Origin: Blautia hydrogenotrophica DSM 10507
GTDB taxonomy: Bacteria; Bacillota; Clostridia; Lachnospirales; Lachnospiraceae
Assembly: GCF_034356035.1 (NCBI RefSeq)
Contig: NZ_CP136423.1
Span: forward strand, 248,001-312,000
Length of the DNA: 64,000 nucleotides
Direction: 5' to 3'
The notes under the pieces were generated by a model, which made no database searches, was not told where the DNA came from, and saw only the letters and a list, made by a program, of their open reading frames with translations. Shown here in pieces: positions 55,213 to 61,740 of this stretch. How positions within the stretch are numbered: position 1 is the stretch's first letter; each line of letters opens with the position of its first letter. Position numbers and translations under genes: made by a program.

Positions 55213-55452
55213 TTATTTTACTCTGATTTCAAATTTCAAGATTGCTTTCATCATTTCTGTATGGATTTGACCTTTTAATTCTTCATCAACCTGCATAATG
55301 ATTTTACCACTTTCAGAGTGGTAAAACGGACGCAAGCATAATTTACATATATAAGCGTCATAAAACTTCAAAATCTCTCTTATGGCAGTTTCATTTCCAG
55401 CAGACGCTTGACATATTACTTTTAATGTAGGGTAGCCATATTCTTTTTTCAT
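55213..55452 (-). CDS. Tn916 Orf8-like helix-turn-helix element protein
   Basis: A 79-residue protein resembling the small HTH_16-type protein Orf8 of Tn916-family elements: YPTLKVICQASAGNETAIREILKFYDAYI near the start and QVDEELKGQIHTEMMKAILKFEI at the end. In Tn916, orf7-orf8 help switch on the transfer operon. It follows the sigma-like gene by four bases on the same strand. Confidence 0.85.
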   Translation of the reverse strand: MKKEYGYPTLKVICQASAGNETAIREILKFYDAYICKLCLRPFYHSESGKIIMQVDEELKGQIHTEMMKAILKFEIRVK

Positions 55453-55456
55453 TGGT

Positions 55457-55876
55457 TCAATTCCTTTCTTTCAATACTGTTTTTAGTTTCTTCAATCCGT
55501 TACTTCTTCTGCGATAAATAGCAGAACGTGATACATGATATAATTCGGCTATTTCTTGGTCGCTCATACTTTGAAAATAGCGTAATAGAATTACATCACG
55601 CTCTTTATTCGATAACTTATATAAAGCAACAGCAAGTTTCTCATTTGATATTTGAATTGTAAAATTCAAGACTTCAAACGAAATGTAATCACAAGAATAG
55701 TTATCCTTAGTTACACATTCAACATTTTTCGTATCTGATAATTCACAGAATAAAACTTCACGCTTAGAACGTCTTGCAAACTGTCTGTTTCTGTTTTTTA
55801 CTGTGCATTTAATAACAGTCATCATCAAAGCATTAAACTGTATTCTAACGATATGCTCGAAAGAAGATGGGTTCAT
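55457..55876 (-). CDS. Tn916 Orf7-like sigma-70-type regulator
   Basis: A 139-residue sigma region 4-like protein. NPSSFEHIVRIQFN at the start and KLSNKERDVILLRYFQSMSDQEIAELYHVSRSAIYRRRSNGLKKLK (region 4 helix-turn-helix, positions about 90-135) are as in Tn916 Orf7. ATG 55876 follows AAAGGAGGTGAG; an upstream ATG at 55897 is less good. Expected target promoters of a transfer module are missing from this element. Confidence 0.88.
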   Translation of the reverse strand: MNPSSFEHIVRIQFNALMMTVIKCTVKNRNRQFARRSKREVLFCELSDTKNVECVTKDNYSCDYISFEVLNFTIQISNEKLAVALYKLSNKERDVILLRYFQSMSDQEIAELYHVSRSAIYRRRSNGLKKLKTVLKERN

Positions 55877-55960
55877 AATCTCACCTCCTTTCCGCATACG
55901 CTGAAATATATAAACGGAGATACCGTCTATATCTTTGGAAAATACAAAAAGAAGAACAAG

Positions 55961-56000
55961 AAAAAAGTCCGTACAAAATATACCGTCTGTACGAACTTTT
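55961..56000 (-). terminator. Terminator of the amidase gene
   Basis: On the - strand AAAAGTTCGTACA pairs with TGTACGGACTTTTTT (55961-56000), with a T tract. The motif ATACCGTCTRT occurs twice here (55919 and 55979). The gap 55877-56174 has no gene. Confidence 0.65.
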
Positions 56001-56174
56001 AATATTGTAAAATATTTAGTTGTTGATAAAATGCTGTTAGGTAGTGCATAATCGTATAAGATTATTCCTAAAACTTTCCACAGCAGTTACTTTCAATGCT
56101 TTTATATCTTGCTTTTTTAGTCCTATCATAATAACCTTTCTTATCATAATTGCAAATTTATAAATTCATTAGTA

Positions 56175-56870
56175 TTAAAACTGAAATTCAAATACATTAC
56201 TAAAATCATTGTTCAAGACATAATAAACTTTATTTTTTTCTGTAGAATATACAAATGAAACCCTAGTTGCCCACAAGTCTTTTTGAGAAACAGATTTTAA
56301 TACTTTAAATGCGTCATTTACTGAAAAATCTTTATCATATCCTGCCAATAACTCTTTAGCCACTTCGTATCTTGTATCCCCAGAAACAATGTACGGCTTT
56401 GTTATATCTGGTTTTAGAATAGAATAATTTGTAATAAGTGAAAAATTTTCTTGTTCATATCTATACCCAATTCCGGGTTCAATAATTAAAACTCGTCCTT
56501 TTTTATCAGAAAGCATAGCTTGCATAGTAGCATCTGGTGCATAAATAATTTTTTTCTTTTTAACAATGTCCAAGGCTTTATCAAAAGAAATCTCTGCCTT
56601 AATGAATTTTTCTGTTAATTCAGATATTGTAATACAATCCTCGCTTTCTATATACCTTGCATTTTCATTACCATGAACATAAAGAAGTGTTCCTACATTA
56701 CCATTTTTATTTATCCCATGAAATGAATGATACATACCGTCAGGCATTTTAATACCAATATAAAATCTATTTTCTTCGGTAATTACAGTATGATCCCATA
56801 CAGAAAGGTCAATATCAAAATTAAAACCAACAATTTTATCTATACCATTGTAAACAAATCTTGTACACAT
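56175..56870 (-). CDS. Ntn-type linear amide C-N hydrolase (choloylglycine hydrolase-like)
   Basis: A 231-residue protein beginning Met-Cys (MCTRFVYNG), where removal of Met exposes Cys as N-terminal nucleophile, as in bile-salt hydrolase and penicillin V acylase. GFNFDIDLS (Asp near 20), LISDKKGR-like MLSDKKGRVLIIE, and TNYSILKP (Asn near 140) fit the fold. It is shorter than bile-salt hydrolases (about 320), so the amide substrate (bile salt, acyl-homoserine lactone, penicillin, N-acyl amino acid) is open. ATG 56870 is chosen because GAGGAG stands seven bases upstream. It is cargo of the element, under a TetR-type operator. Confidence 0.8.
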   Translation of the reverse strand: MCTRFVYNGIDKIVGFNFDIDLSVWDHTVITEENRFYIGIKMPDGMYHSFHGINKNGNVGTLLYVHGNENARYIESEDCITISELTEKFIKAEISFDKALDIVKKKKIIYAPDATMQAMLSDKKGRVLIIEPGIGYRYEQENFSLITNYSILKPDITKPYIVSGDTRYEVAKELLAGYDKDFSVNDAFKVLKSVSQKDLWATRVSFVYSTEKNKVYYVLNNDFSNVFEFQF

Positions 56871-56909
56871 ATAATCACTCCTCAAAATACTACTTCAAAT
56901 AGTTATTTA

Positions 56910-57011
56910 ACTAATTCAATTAGTATTTTAAAATGTTTTTGTAGGAAAGTCAATAAATAATCATAATTTTCTAATTGTGTTATTGACTACACTAATTCAA
57001 TTAGCTAGAAT
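56910..57011. promoter_or_regulatory. Divergent promoters with two identical TetR-type operators
   Basis: The dyad CTAATTCAATTAG occurs at 56911-56923 (extended ACT...AGT) and 56992-57004. For tetR (+): TTGACT 56983-56988, 17-bp spacer, TAGAAT 57006-57011; operator 2 lies in the spacer. For the amidase (-): TTGACT 56953-56948, 17-bp spacer, TAAAAT 56930-56925; operator 1 starts right after the -10. One regulator can thus block both genes. Confidence 0.8.
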
Positions 57012-57047
57012 TGTGTTTGTATGATATTTTGAATGAGGTGCATAACT

Positions 57048-57605
57048 ATGAAAACCACTAAAGAAGCAGTAATAAAAGCAACATCAGACTTAGCAGATGA
57101 AAAAGGATTAAATAACGTTTCGTTAAAAGCTGTTGCTCAAAAATTAAACATTCGTACACCATCTTTATATAATCACATAGAAAGTTTAGATAATCTTCTT
57201 TTAGAAGTTGCTCATAATGGTATGCGTGACATGAATGAAAGAATGATGAAAATTGCCGTTGGAAAAATAGGGAAAGAAGCAATTAAGTTAGTTTCTATCG
57301 AATACCTAAACTATATGATTGAACACCCCGGAGTTTATGAAACAATTCAATGGGCTGTGTGGCACGGAACAGAGGAAACAGCAACCATTTTTAACAACTA
57401 TCTTTCATTATTAACTACTCTTATCCAATCGTGCAGTCTTAACAAAGACAAAACACTTGAAATATTAAATATGCTTACTGGAATAATTCACGGTTATACA
57501 ACTTTGCAATTAGGAAACGCTTTTTCTGCCTCAGATAAAGTTAGATTTGAATTAGCTGAAGCGATAGATACTTTATTAGTCGGGATTTTCCAGAAGTATA
57601 AATAA
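57048..57605 (+). CDS. TetR-family regulator with WHG-type C-terminal domain
   Basis: A 185-residue TetR/AcrR regulator. The N-terminal HTH is at about residues 25-45 (VSLKAVAQKLNIRTPSLYNHIESLD). The ligand domain contains WAVWHGTEE, as in WHG-type TetR C-terminal domains. ATG 57048 follows TGAGGTG with eight-base spacing; an upstream in-frame ATG at 57033 is not preferred. It is divergent from the amidase and should repress both through the two operators. The inducer may be the amidase substrate. Confidence 0.9.
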   Translation: MKTTKEAVIKATSDLADEKGLNNVSLKAVAQKLNIRTPSLYNHIESLDNLLLEVAHNGMRDMNERMMKIAVGKIGKEAIKLVSIEYLNYMIEHPGVYETIQWAVWHGTEETATIFNNYLSLLTTLIQSCSLNKDKTLEILNMLTGIIHGYTTLQLGNAFSASDKVRFELAEAIDTLLVGIFQKYK

Positions 57606-57612
57606 TATATTT

Positions 57613-57652
57613 AGGCTTGCAAATCAATACAGAACTGCAAGCCTTTTTCTTT
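57613..57652 (+). terminator. tetR terminator
   Basis: AGGCTTGCA (57613-57621) with TGCAAGCCT (57636-57644), then TTTTCTTTT. The 230 bases that follow to 57879 hold no gene, only small dyads such as CACCA/TGGTG. Confidence 0.8.
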
Positions 57653-57879
57653 TATCCAACAATCTTCCAGTTACTATTCCTTATATAGCCCAAACTTGTA
57701 CCGTGACAATTTCATTGATATTATCCGATTTACCACAAATCAAATTTTATTTTTTCTTCCTCTTGATTACCCTCCACAGAAAAGAAAAAGCCCTGTCAAG
57801 AGCCTTGCCACCATTGGTGGTGCTTTGCACTCTTTACTGGGCTTTTTGTTTGCTGTATCTTCTACAAAGAGGAAAAAAG

Positions 57880-58515
57880 TTATTCGTCCTCATCATCAAA
57901 ATGGTTATTTTTCAATACTTCCCGTAATAATTCCATATCTTCTTTTGAATTGGGGTTTATCATTTTTACGACTTGATAAGGTGTCCTATATTTATGTCCC
58001 TCTATGCTTTCCCCGAACATATCCATGCTGTATAAATCATCATAGCGGTCTAACAGTTTTTGAAACTTCAAATGCTGGATAAATTCTTTGATTGGATAAA
58101 GGTCGGACGCTACAATACTTTTCCCGTTGATGTAGTCGGTAATATATTCCCGTAACTTTTCCAACTCATATTCCAGCCATTCTTCCTCGCTGTCAAAGAA
58201 GTTGTCATAATGTCCATGTTTTAGTTCTGCATTTAATCGTTCTTCAATTCTTAAAAACTGGCAGACTTCCTTTTCGGATTGATTAACATACTTCCATTCT
58301 CCCGATAATAATTCATTGGGCATTACACCCAGCACGTCCATTATCTTTTCTAATGTATCAAAGGTAGGAAAATTCACACCTCGTTCAATCTTGGAAAGGC
58401 TCTGCATATTGATACCGATTTTATCCGCAAGTTCCTGTTGTTTCATTCCTCTGTGTTTTCTTATGGTCTGTATGTTCTCTCCTAAGAAACTGATTTTCTT
58501 TTCATAATGCTCCAT
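57880..58515 (-). CDS. XRE-family helix-turn-helix regulator
   Basis: A 211-residue regulator. The N-terminal HTH (LGENIQTIRKHRGMKQQELADKIGINMQSLSKIERG, residues 10-46) is of the lambda-repressor type; NPTFDTLEKIMDVLGV-like residues follow. The remaining 130 residues are acidic, without a known domain. ATG 58515 follows AAAGGAG. It is divergent from the rep-xis-int genes and probably controls their promoter (58605-58633). Confidence 0.88.
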   Translation of the reverse strand: MEHYEKKISFLGENIQTIRKHRGMKQQELADKIGINMQSLSKIERGVNFPTFDTLEKIMDVLGVMPNELLSGEWKYVNQSEKEVCQFLRIEERLNAELKHGHYDNFFDSEEEWLEYELEKLREYITDYINGKSIVASDLYPIKEFIQHLKFQKLLDRYDDLYSMDMFGESIEGHKYRTPYQVVKMINPNSKEDMELLREVLKNNHFDDEDE

Positions 58516-58565
58516 AACTTAGTATAACCGCTCCTTTCGTTGCTTTTCTTGGTATTTATAAGCAT

Positions 58566-58633
58566 ATCATACTTAATCTACATCTAAAAGTCAACAAAAA
58601 CTTCTTGACAAGTAATTCTAATGGCGTTATTAT
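58566..58633. promoter_or_regulatory. Divergent promoters of XRE and rep/xis/int
   Basis: Minus strand: TTGACT (58594-58589), 17-bp spacer, TATGAT (58571-58566). Plus strand: TTGACA (58605-58610), 17-bp spacer, TATTAT (58628-58633). The two -35 boxes are only ten bases apart. Confidence 0.75.
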
Positions 58634-58639
58634 CGTATC

Positions 58640-58930
58640 AGATAGAGTGATTAAGCACGATAGGGTCAATCACACGCTTGAGTAAGCATAGAGAAGATAC
58701 ATTTTCACTTTGATAGCATGAATAAGCATGGACTATCAGACCGAAAATAGTGGTTTCCAAAAGGGGCTGGCTGGACGGGGCACGTCCCCCAGACGTGTTC
58801 GGACAGACAGTTCCTTTTGGAAAAGGAACGCCTAAAGGCGTTCGCAGAGGGCGTATATGTAACACCGCCCTGCGCATACATGTCATAGTACCTAGAAACT
58901 GTGATAAATAAAGGAAAAAACACGATTTTT
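58640..58930 (+). other. Structured non-coding region, candidate oriT/replication origin
   Basis: This stretch has no gene and is much more GC-rich than the rest of the element. Dyads: GTGATT/AATCAC (about 58648-58674), TTTCCAAAAGG (58753) with CCTTTTGGAAA (58812), CGCCTAAAGGCG, and AGGGCG/CGCCCT (58847-58873) with GCGTATATGT/ACATGTATGCGC-like flanks. It lies directly upstream of the Rep/MobT-like gene, where Tn916-type elements and Rep_trans systems carry their nick site. No exact nick site is identified. Confidence 0.45.
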
Positions 58931-59052
58931 ACCCCGCAAAAAAACGGGAAGTACGAAAGGAGTAATGCACTATAACTACACACAAAAATTTATCCGTTAA
59001 GATTGATTACATCAGTATTGTATTCGATACTGCAACCGCCGAAGATGTCATC

Positions 59053-60063
59053 ATGCACATTTTAGGTTTACCGACTGATATTTTCAATGTCTATCCGGCA
59101 AGCATTAAATTCAAGACTTATCAAGCACGCTGGCAGATTGGAGATATTTATGTATCGGGGGACGCAAGAAAGACAGAGGACAACCCACAAGGGCTAGGCT
59201 GTTATCTTGTTATGACTGGCAGAGGTTGTGATGATATTTTCCGTATTCTTGATAGTAGGAATTATACCTTTGGAGATATGTTCAAACATTGTGAGCGAAG
59301 ATATGGACTGGATAACTTCCATTTCACTAGACTGGATATTGCCATTGATGATAAGAACGAAAAGCCATTTTTTACCATAGAGCAGATAAAGAAGAAATGC
59401 GAAAAAGAGGAATTTATCTCGAATAGTGAGGGCTACCACTTTGACGAAAGCAAGTTTGATGATTTCGACACCGCAAAGACCGTTTATATCGGTGCTGGGA
59501 AATCGGGATTGTCCTACCGCTTTTATGACAAGGATAAGGAAGTCTGTTCAAAACATAATAAGACACTTGATGAAGTCGGCAGTTGGAAACGGACAGAAAT
59601 GCAACTGCGTGATGATAAGGCTCATGCTTTTGCCATGACATTCAAGGACAGACCGCTGGAACTGGGAGAACTGGCTTTCGGGCTATTGGCAAACAACCTA
59701 CGCTTTGTCGTACCAAACAGAAACGAAAGTAATAAGAGCAGGTGGAAAACTTGTCGGTTTTGGGAACGCTTTTTAGGGGCTGTGGAAGTCTTAAAACTGC
59801 AAGTACCAAAACAGCAAAATTCCCTTGAAGAAACACAGCAATGGCTCACAGAGGGTGGCGTGATTTCCGCTGTCAAAAGTTTTTACTTCTTGGAAGAACA
59901 TGACGCATTGGGTGGACTGGAAAAAGTGGGAACTATGCTTGATAAGGCAAGATACAGTAATTCCCTTTCCAGTAAACTAACCGCACATTTACAGATGATA
60001 AACCGCACCGACCTTATCCCTTATATCCAATATGACACGAAACATGGGAAAGGGGGTATCTGA
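59053..60063 (+). CDS. Replication initiation factor/MobT-like relaxase (Rep_trans), N-terminus possibly frameshifted
   Basis: A protein of the Tn916 Orf20 type that nicks the origin for transfer and rolling-circle replication. [12 protein letters not shown] (catalytic loop start), [15 protein letters not shown] and [12 protein letters not shown] are conserved. From ATG 59053 it has 336 residues, but the same frame continues upstream (KIDYISIVFDTATAEDVI), which is the family's usual start. A strong RBS with ATG at 58965 gives MHYNYTQKFIR then stops at TAA 58998; dropping one T near 58997 would join the two frames. So the gene may be inactive or the sequence wrong by one base. Stop overlaps xis by one base. 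Confidence 0.85.
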   Translation: MHILGLPTDIFNVYPASIKFKTYQARWQIGDIYVSGDARKTEDNPQGLGCYLVMTGRGCDDIFRILDSRNYTFGDMFKHCERRYGLDNFHFTRLDIAIDDKNEKPFFTIEQIKKKCEKEEFISNSEGYHFDESKFDDFDTAKTVYIGAGKSGLSYRFYDKDKEVCSKHNKTLDEVGSWKRTEMQLRDDKAHAFAMTFKDRPLELGELAFGLLANNLRFVVPNRNESNKSRWKTCRFWERFLGAVEVLKLQVPKQQNSLEETQQWLTEGGVISAVKSFYFLEEHDALGGLEKVGTMLDKARYSNSLSSKLTAHLQMINRTDLIPYIQYDTKHGKGGI

Positions 60064-60266
60064 TGAATAACAACGATATTCCCGTATGGGAAAAATACAC
60101 CCTTACCATTGAAGAAGCGTCAAAATATTTCCGTATCGGAGAAAACAAGTTAAGACGATTGGCAGAGGAAAACAAGGACGCTGGCTGGCTCATTATGAAT
60201 GGCAACCGCATACAGATTAAACGCCGACAGTTTGAACAGGTTATTGATAAATTGAACGCAATCTAA
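60063..60266 (+). CDS. xis: Tn916-type excisionase
   Basis: A 67-residue winged-helix excisionase, almost line by line the Tn916 Xis pattern: [51 protein letters not shown]. It bends the ends and directs integrase toward excision. Start ATG 60063 overlaps the rep stop (TGATGA). Confidence 0.95.
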   Translation: MNNNDIPVWEKYTLTIEEASKYFRIGENKLRRLAEENKDAGWLIMNGNRIQIKRRQFEQVIDKLNAI

Positions 60267-60344
60267 TGCAAATGAGCCTTGTATGTGTTATGATGAACAC
60301 AAGTCATATCAAGGCTCTTTCCAACAAGGAAAGGAGCAGACACC

Positions 60345-61538
60345 ATGAAAGAAAAAAGACGGGATAGCAAAGGACGTATCCTGCATACTGGAGAGAGCCA
60401 ACGAACAGACGGAAAATACTTATATAAATATGTGGACGCATTTGGAAACACAAAATATGTGTATGCTTGGAGATTGACACCCACAGACCCGACACCAAAG
60501 GGAAAACGGGAAAAACCCTCACTTCGTGAACTGGAACAGCAGATAAGACGGGATATTGAGGACGGTATCGATAGCACAGGCAAGAAAATGACGCTTTGCC
60601 AACTCTACGCCAAACAGAACGCACAAAGGGCAAACGTGAAGAAAAGCACACAGAAACAACGGGAACAACTCATGCGGTTATTGAAAGAGGACAAGTTAGG
60701 TGCTAGGAGTATTGATACGATAAAACCCTCTGACGCTAAAGAATGGGCGTTACGCATGAAAGACAAAGGCTTTTCCTATAACACCATTAACAACCATAAA
60801 CGCTCGTTAAAAGCGTCATTCTATATCGCCATACAAGACGATTATGTAAGGAAAAATCCTTTTGATTTCAAGTTAAGTGAAGTCTTAGAAAATGATACAA
60901 AAGAGAAAGTCGCATTGACAGAGGAACAAGAACAAGCCCTACTGTCATTCATCAAGACGGACAATGTGTATCATAAGTATTTTGATGATGTGCTGATACT
61001 GTTAAAGACTGGACTTCGTATCTCGGAACTGTGCGGATTGACAATCATGGACGTTGATTTTAACCATGAGGTTGTGATTATCGACCACCAGTTACTAAAG
61101 AGCAAGGAACAAGGCTATTATATTGAAACGCCTAAAACAAAGAGCGGAACAAGGCAAGTACCGTTGAGTGAGGAAACAATCAAAGCATTTCAACGATTGA
61201 TGAAGAAACGCCCAAAGGCAGAACCATTTGTGATAGACGGACGGGGCAACTTCCTATTTGTCAATCAGAAAGGCAAGCCCAAAGTTGCCATTGATTACAA
61301 CGCCTTATTTGTCCGTATGGTAAAGAAATACAACAAGCACCATAAGGATAACCCCTTGCCACATATCACACCGCACACGCTACGCCATACGTTCTGTACA
61401 AGACTGGCAAGCAAGAACATGAACCCGAAAGATTTACAGTATATCATGGGGCATTCAAATATCAGTATCACAATGAACTGGTACGCTCATGCGTCCATAG
61501 ATACCGCAAAATCAGAGGTTCAGCGTCTAATTGCATAG
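60345..61538 (+). CDS. int: Tn916-type tyrosine recombinase (integrase)
   Basis: A 397-residue integrase (Tn916 Int is 405). N-terminal arm-binding domain (RRDSKGRILHTGESQRTDGKYLYKYVDAFG), SAM-like core-binding domain, and catalytic domain with Arg in LLKTGLRISELCGL, His-x-x-Arg in TPHTLRHTFCTRL, His/Trp region GHSNISITMNWYAHAS with the nucleophilic Tyr. RBS AAGGAAAGGAG. Complete and apparently active. Located at the right end as in Tn916. Confidence 0.96.
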   Translation: MKEKRRDSKGRILHTGESQRTDGKYLYKYVDAFGNTKYVYAWRLTPTDPTPKGKREKPSLRELEQQIRRDIEDGIDSTGKKMTLCQLYAKQNAQRANVKKSTQKQREQLMRLLKEDKLGARSIDTIKPSDAKEWALRMKDKGFSYNTINNHKRSLKASFYIAIQDDYVRKNPFDFKLSEVLENDTKEKVALTEEQEQALLSFIKTDNVYHKYFDDVLILLKTGLRISELCGLTIMDVDFNHEVVIIDHQLLKSKEQGYYIETPKTKSGTRQVPLSEETIKAFQRLMKKRPKAEPFVIDGRGNFLFVNQKGKPKVAIDYNALFVRMVKKYNKHHKDNPLPHITPHTLRHTFCTRLASKNMNPKDLQYIMGHSNISITMNWYAHASIDTAKSEVQRLIA

Positions 61539-61543
61539 AAGTA

Positions 61544-61616
61544 TTTACCACGATTTTAACCACGTTTGATAGCGAAAATATAAGAAGATAGACCTAGATA
61601 TGTGAGGTTTACCACA
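61544..61616 (+). promoter_or_regulatory. Right integrase arm sites
   Basis: TTTACCACGA (61544-61553), TTTAACCACGT (61555-61565) and TTTACCACA (61608-61616), matching the pair at the left end. Confidence 0.65.
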
Positions 61617-61703
61617 AAAGCAAAATGCCCGTAGAGCCGATAAAATAAGGCTTTGCGGACATTTAAGAAGATATAAAAAGATAGTCAAAAAGACATATAT
61701 AAT

Positions 61704-61713
61704 TTATTCTGAA
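61704..61713 (+). repeat. Right attachment repeat
   Basis: TTATTCTGAA, same as 55020-55029, reading in frame into CTA TTT ACT CCC of the disrupted oxidoreductase. Confidence 0.75.
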
Positions 61714-61740
61714 CTATTTACTCCCACTCACATTGGAAAG

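Larger units (their letters stand above)
55020..61713 (+). mobile_element. Tn916-family integrative (mobilizable) element, about 6.7 kb
   Basis: The element is bounded by the 10-bp repeat TTATTCTGAA at 55020-55029 and 61704-61713. It carries homologues of Tn916 orf8 and orf7 (left end), orf20-like Rep/MobT, xis and int (right end) in Tn916 order, but none of the conjugation genes (no orf13-24 transfer block, no FtsK/VirB4). In their place stand an Ntn-type amidase, its TetR regulator and an XRE regulator. Base composition is more AT-rich than the flanks, especially 55.0-57.7 kb. It is most likely an integrative mobilizable element that borrows conjugation from a helper. Confidence 0.85.

Noticed and set aside
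57696..58082. A 128-codon + strand frame
   Set aside because: It overlaps the well-supported XRE gene, has no ribosome site and no family features.
58638..58983. Short - strand frames upstream of rep
   Set aside because: They run across the dyad-rich region with no ribosome site; better read as an origin-like region.
55020..61713. A complete conjugative Tn916/Tn1549 element
   Set aside because: No conjugation genes and only 6.7 kb; treated as a mobilizable element.
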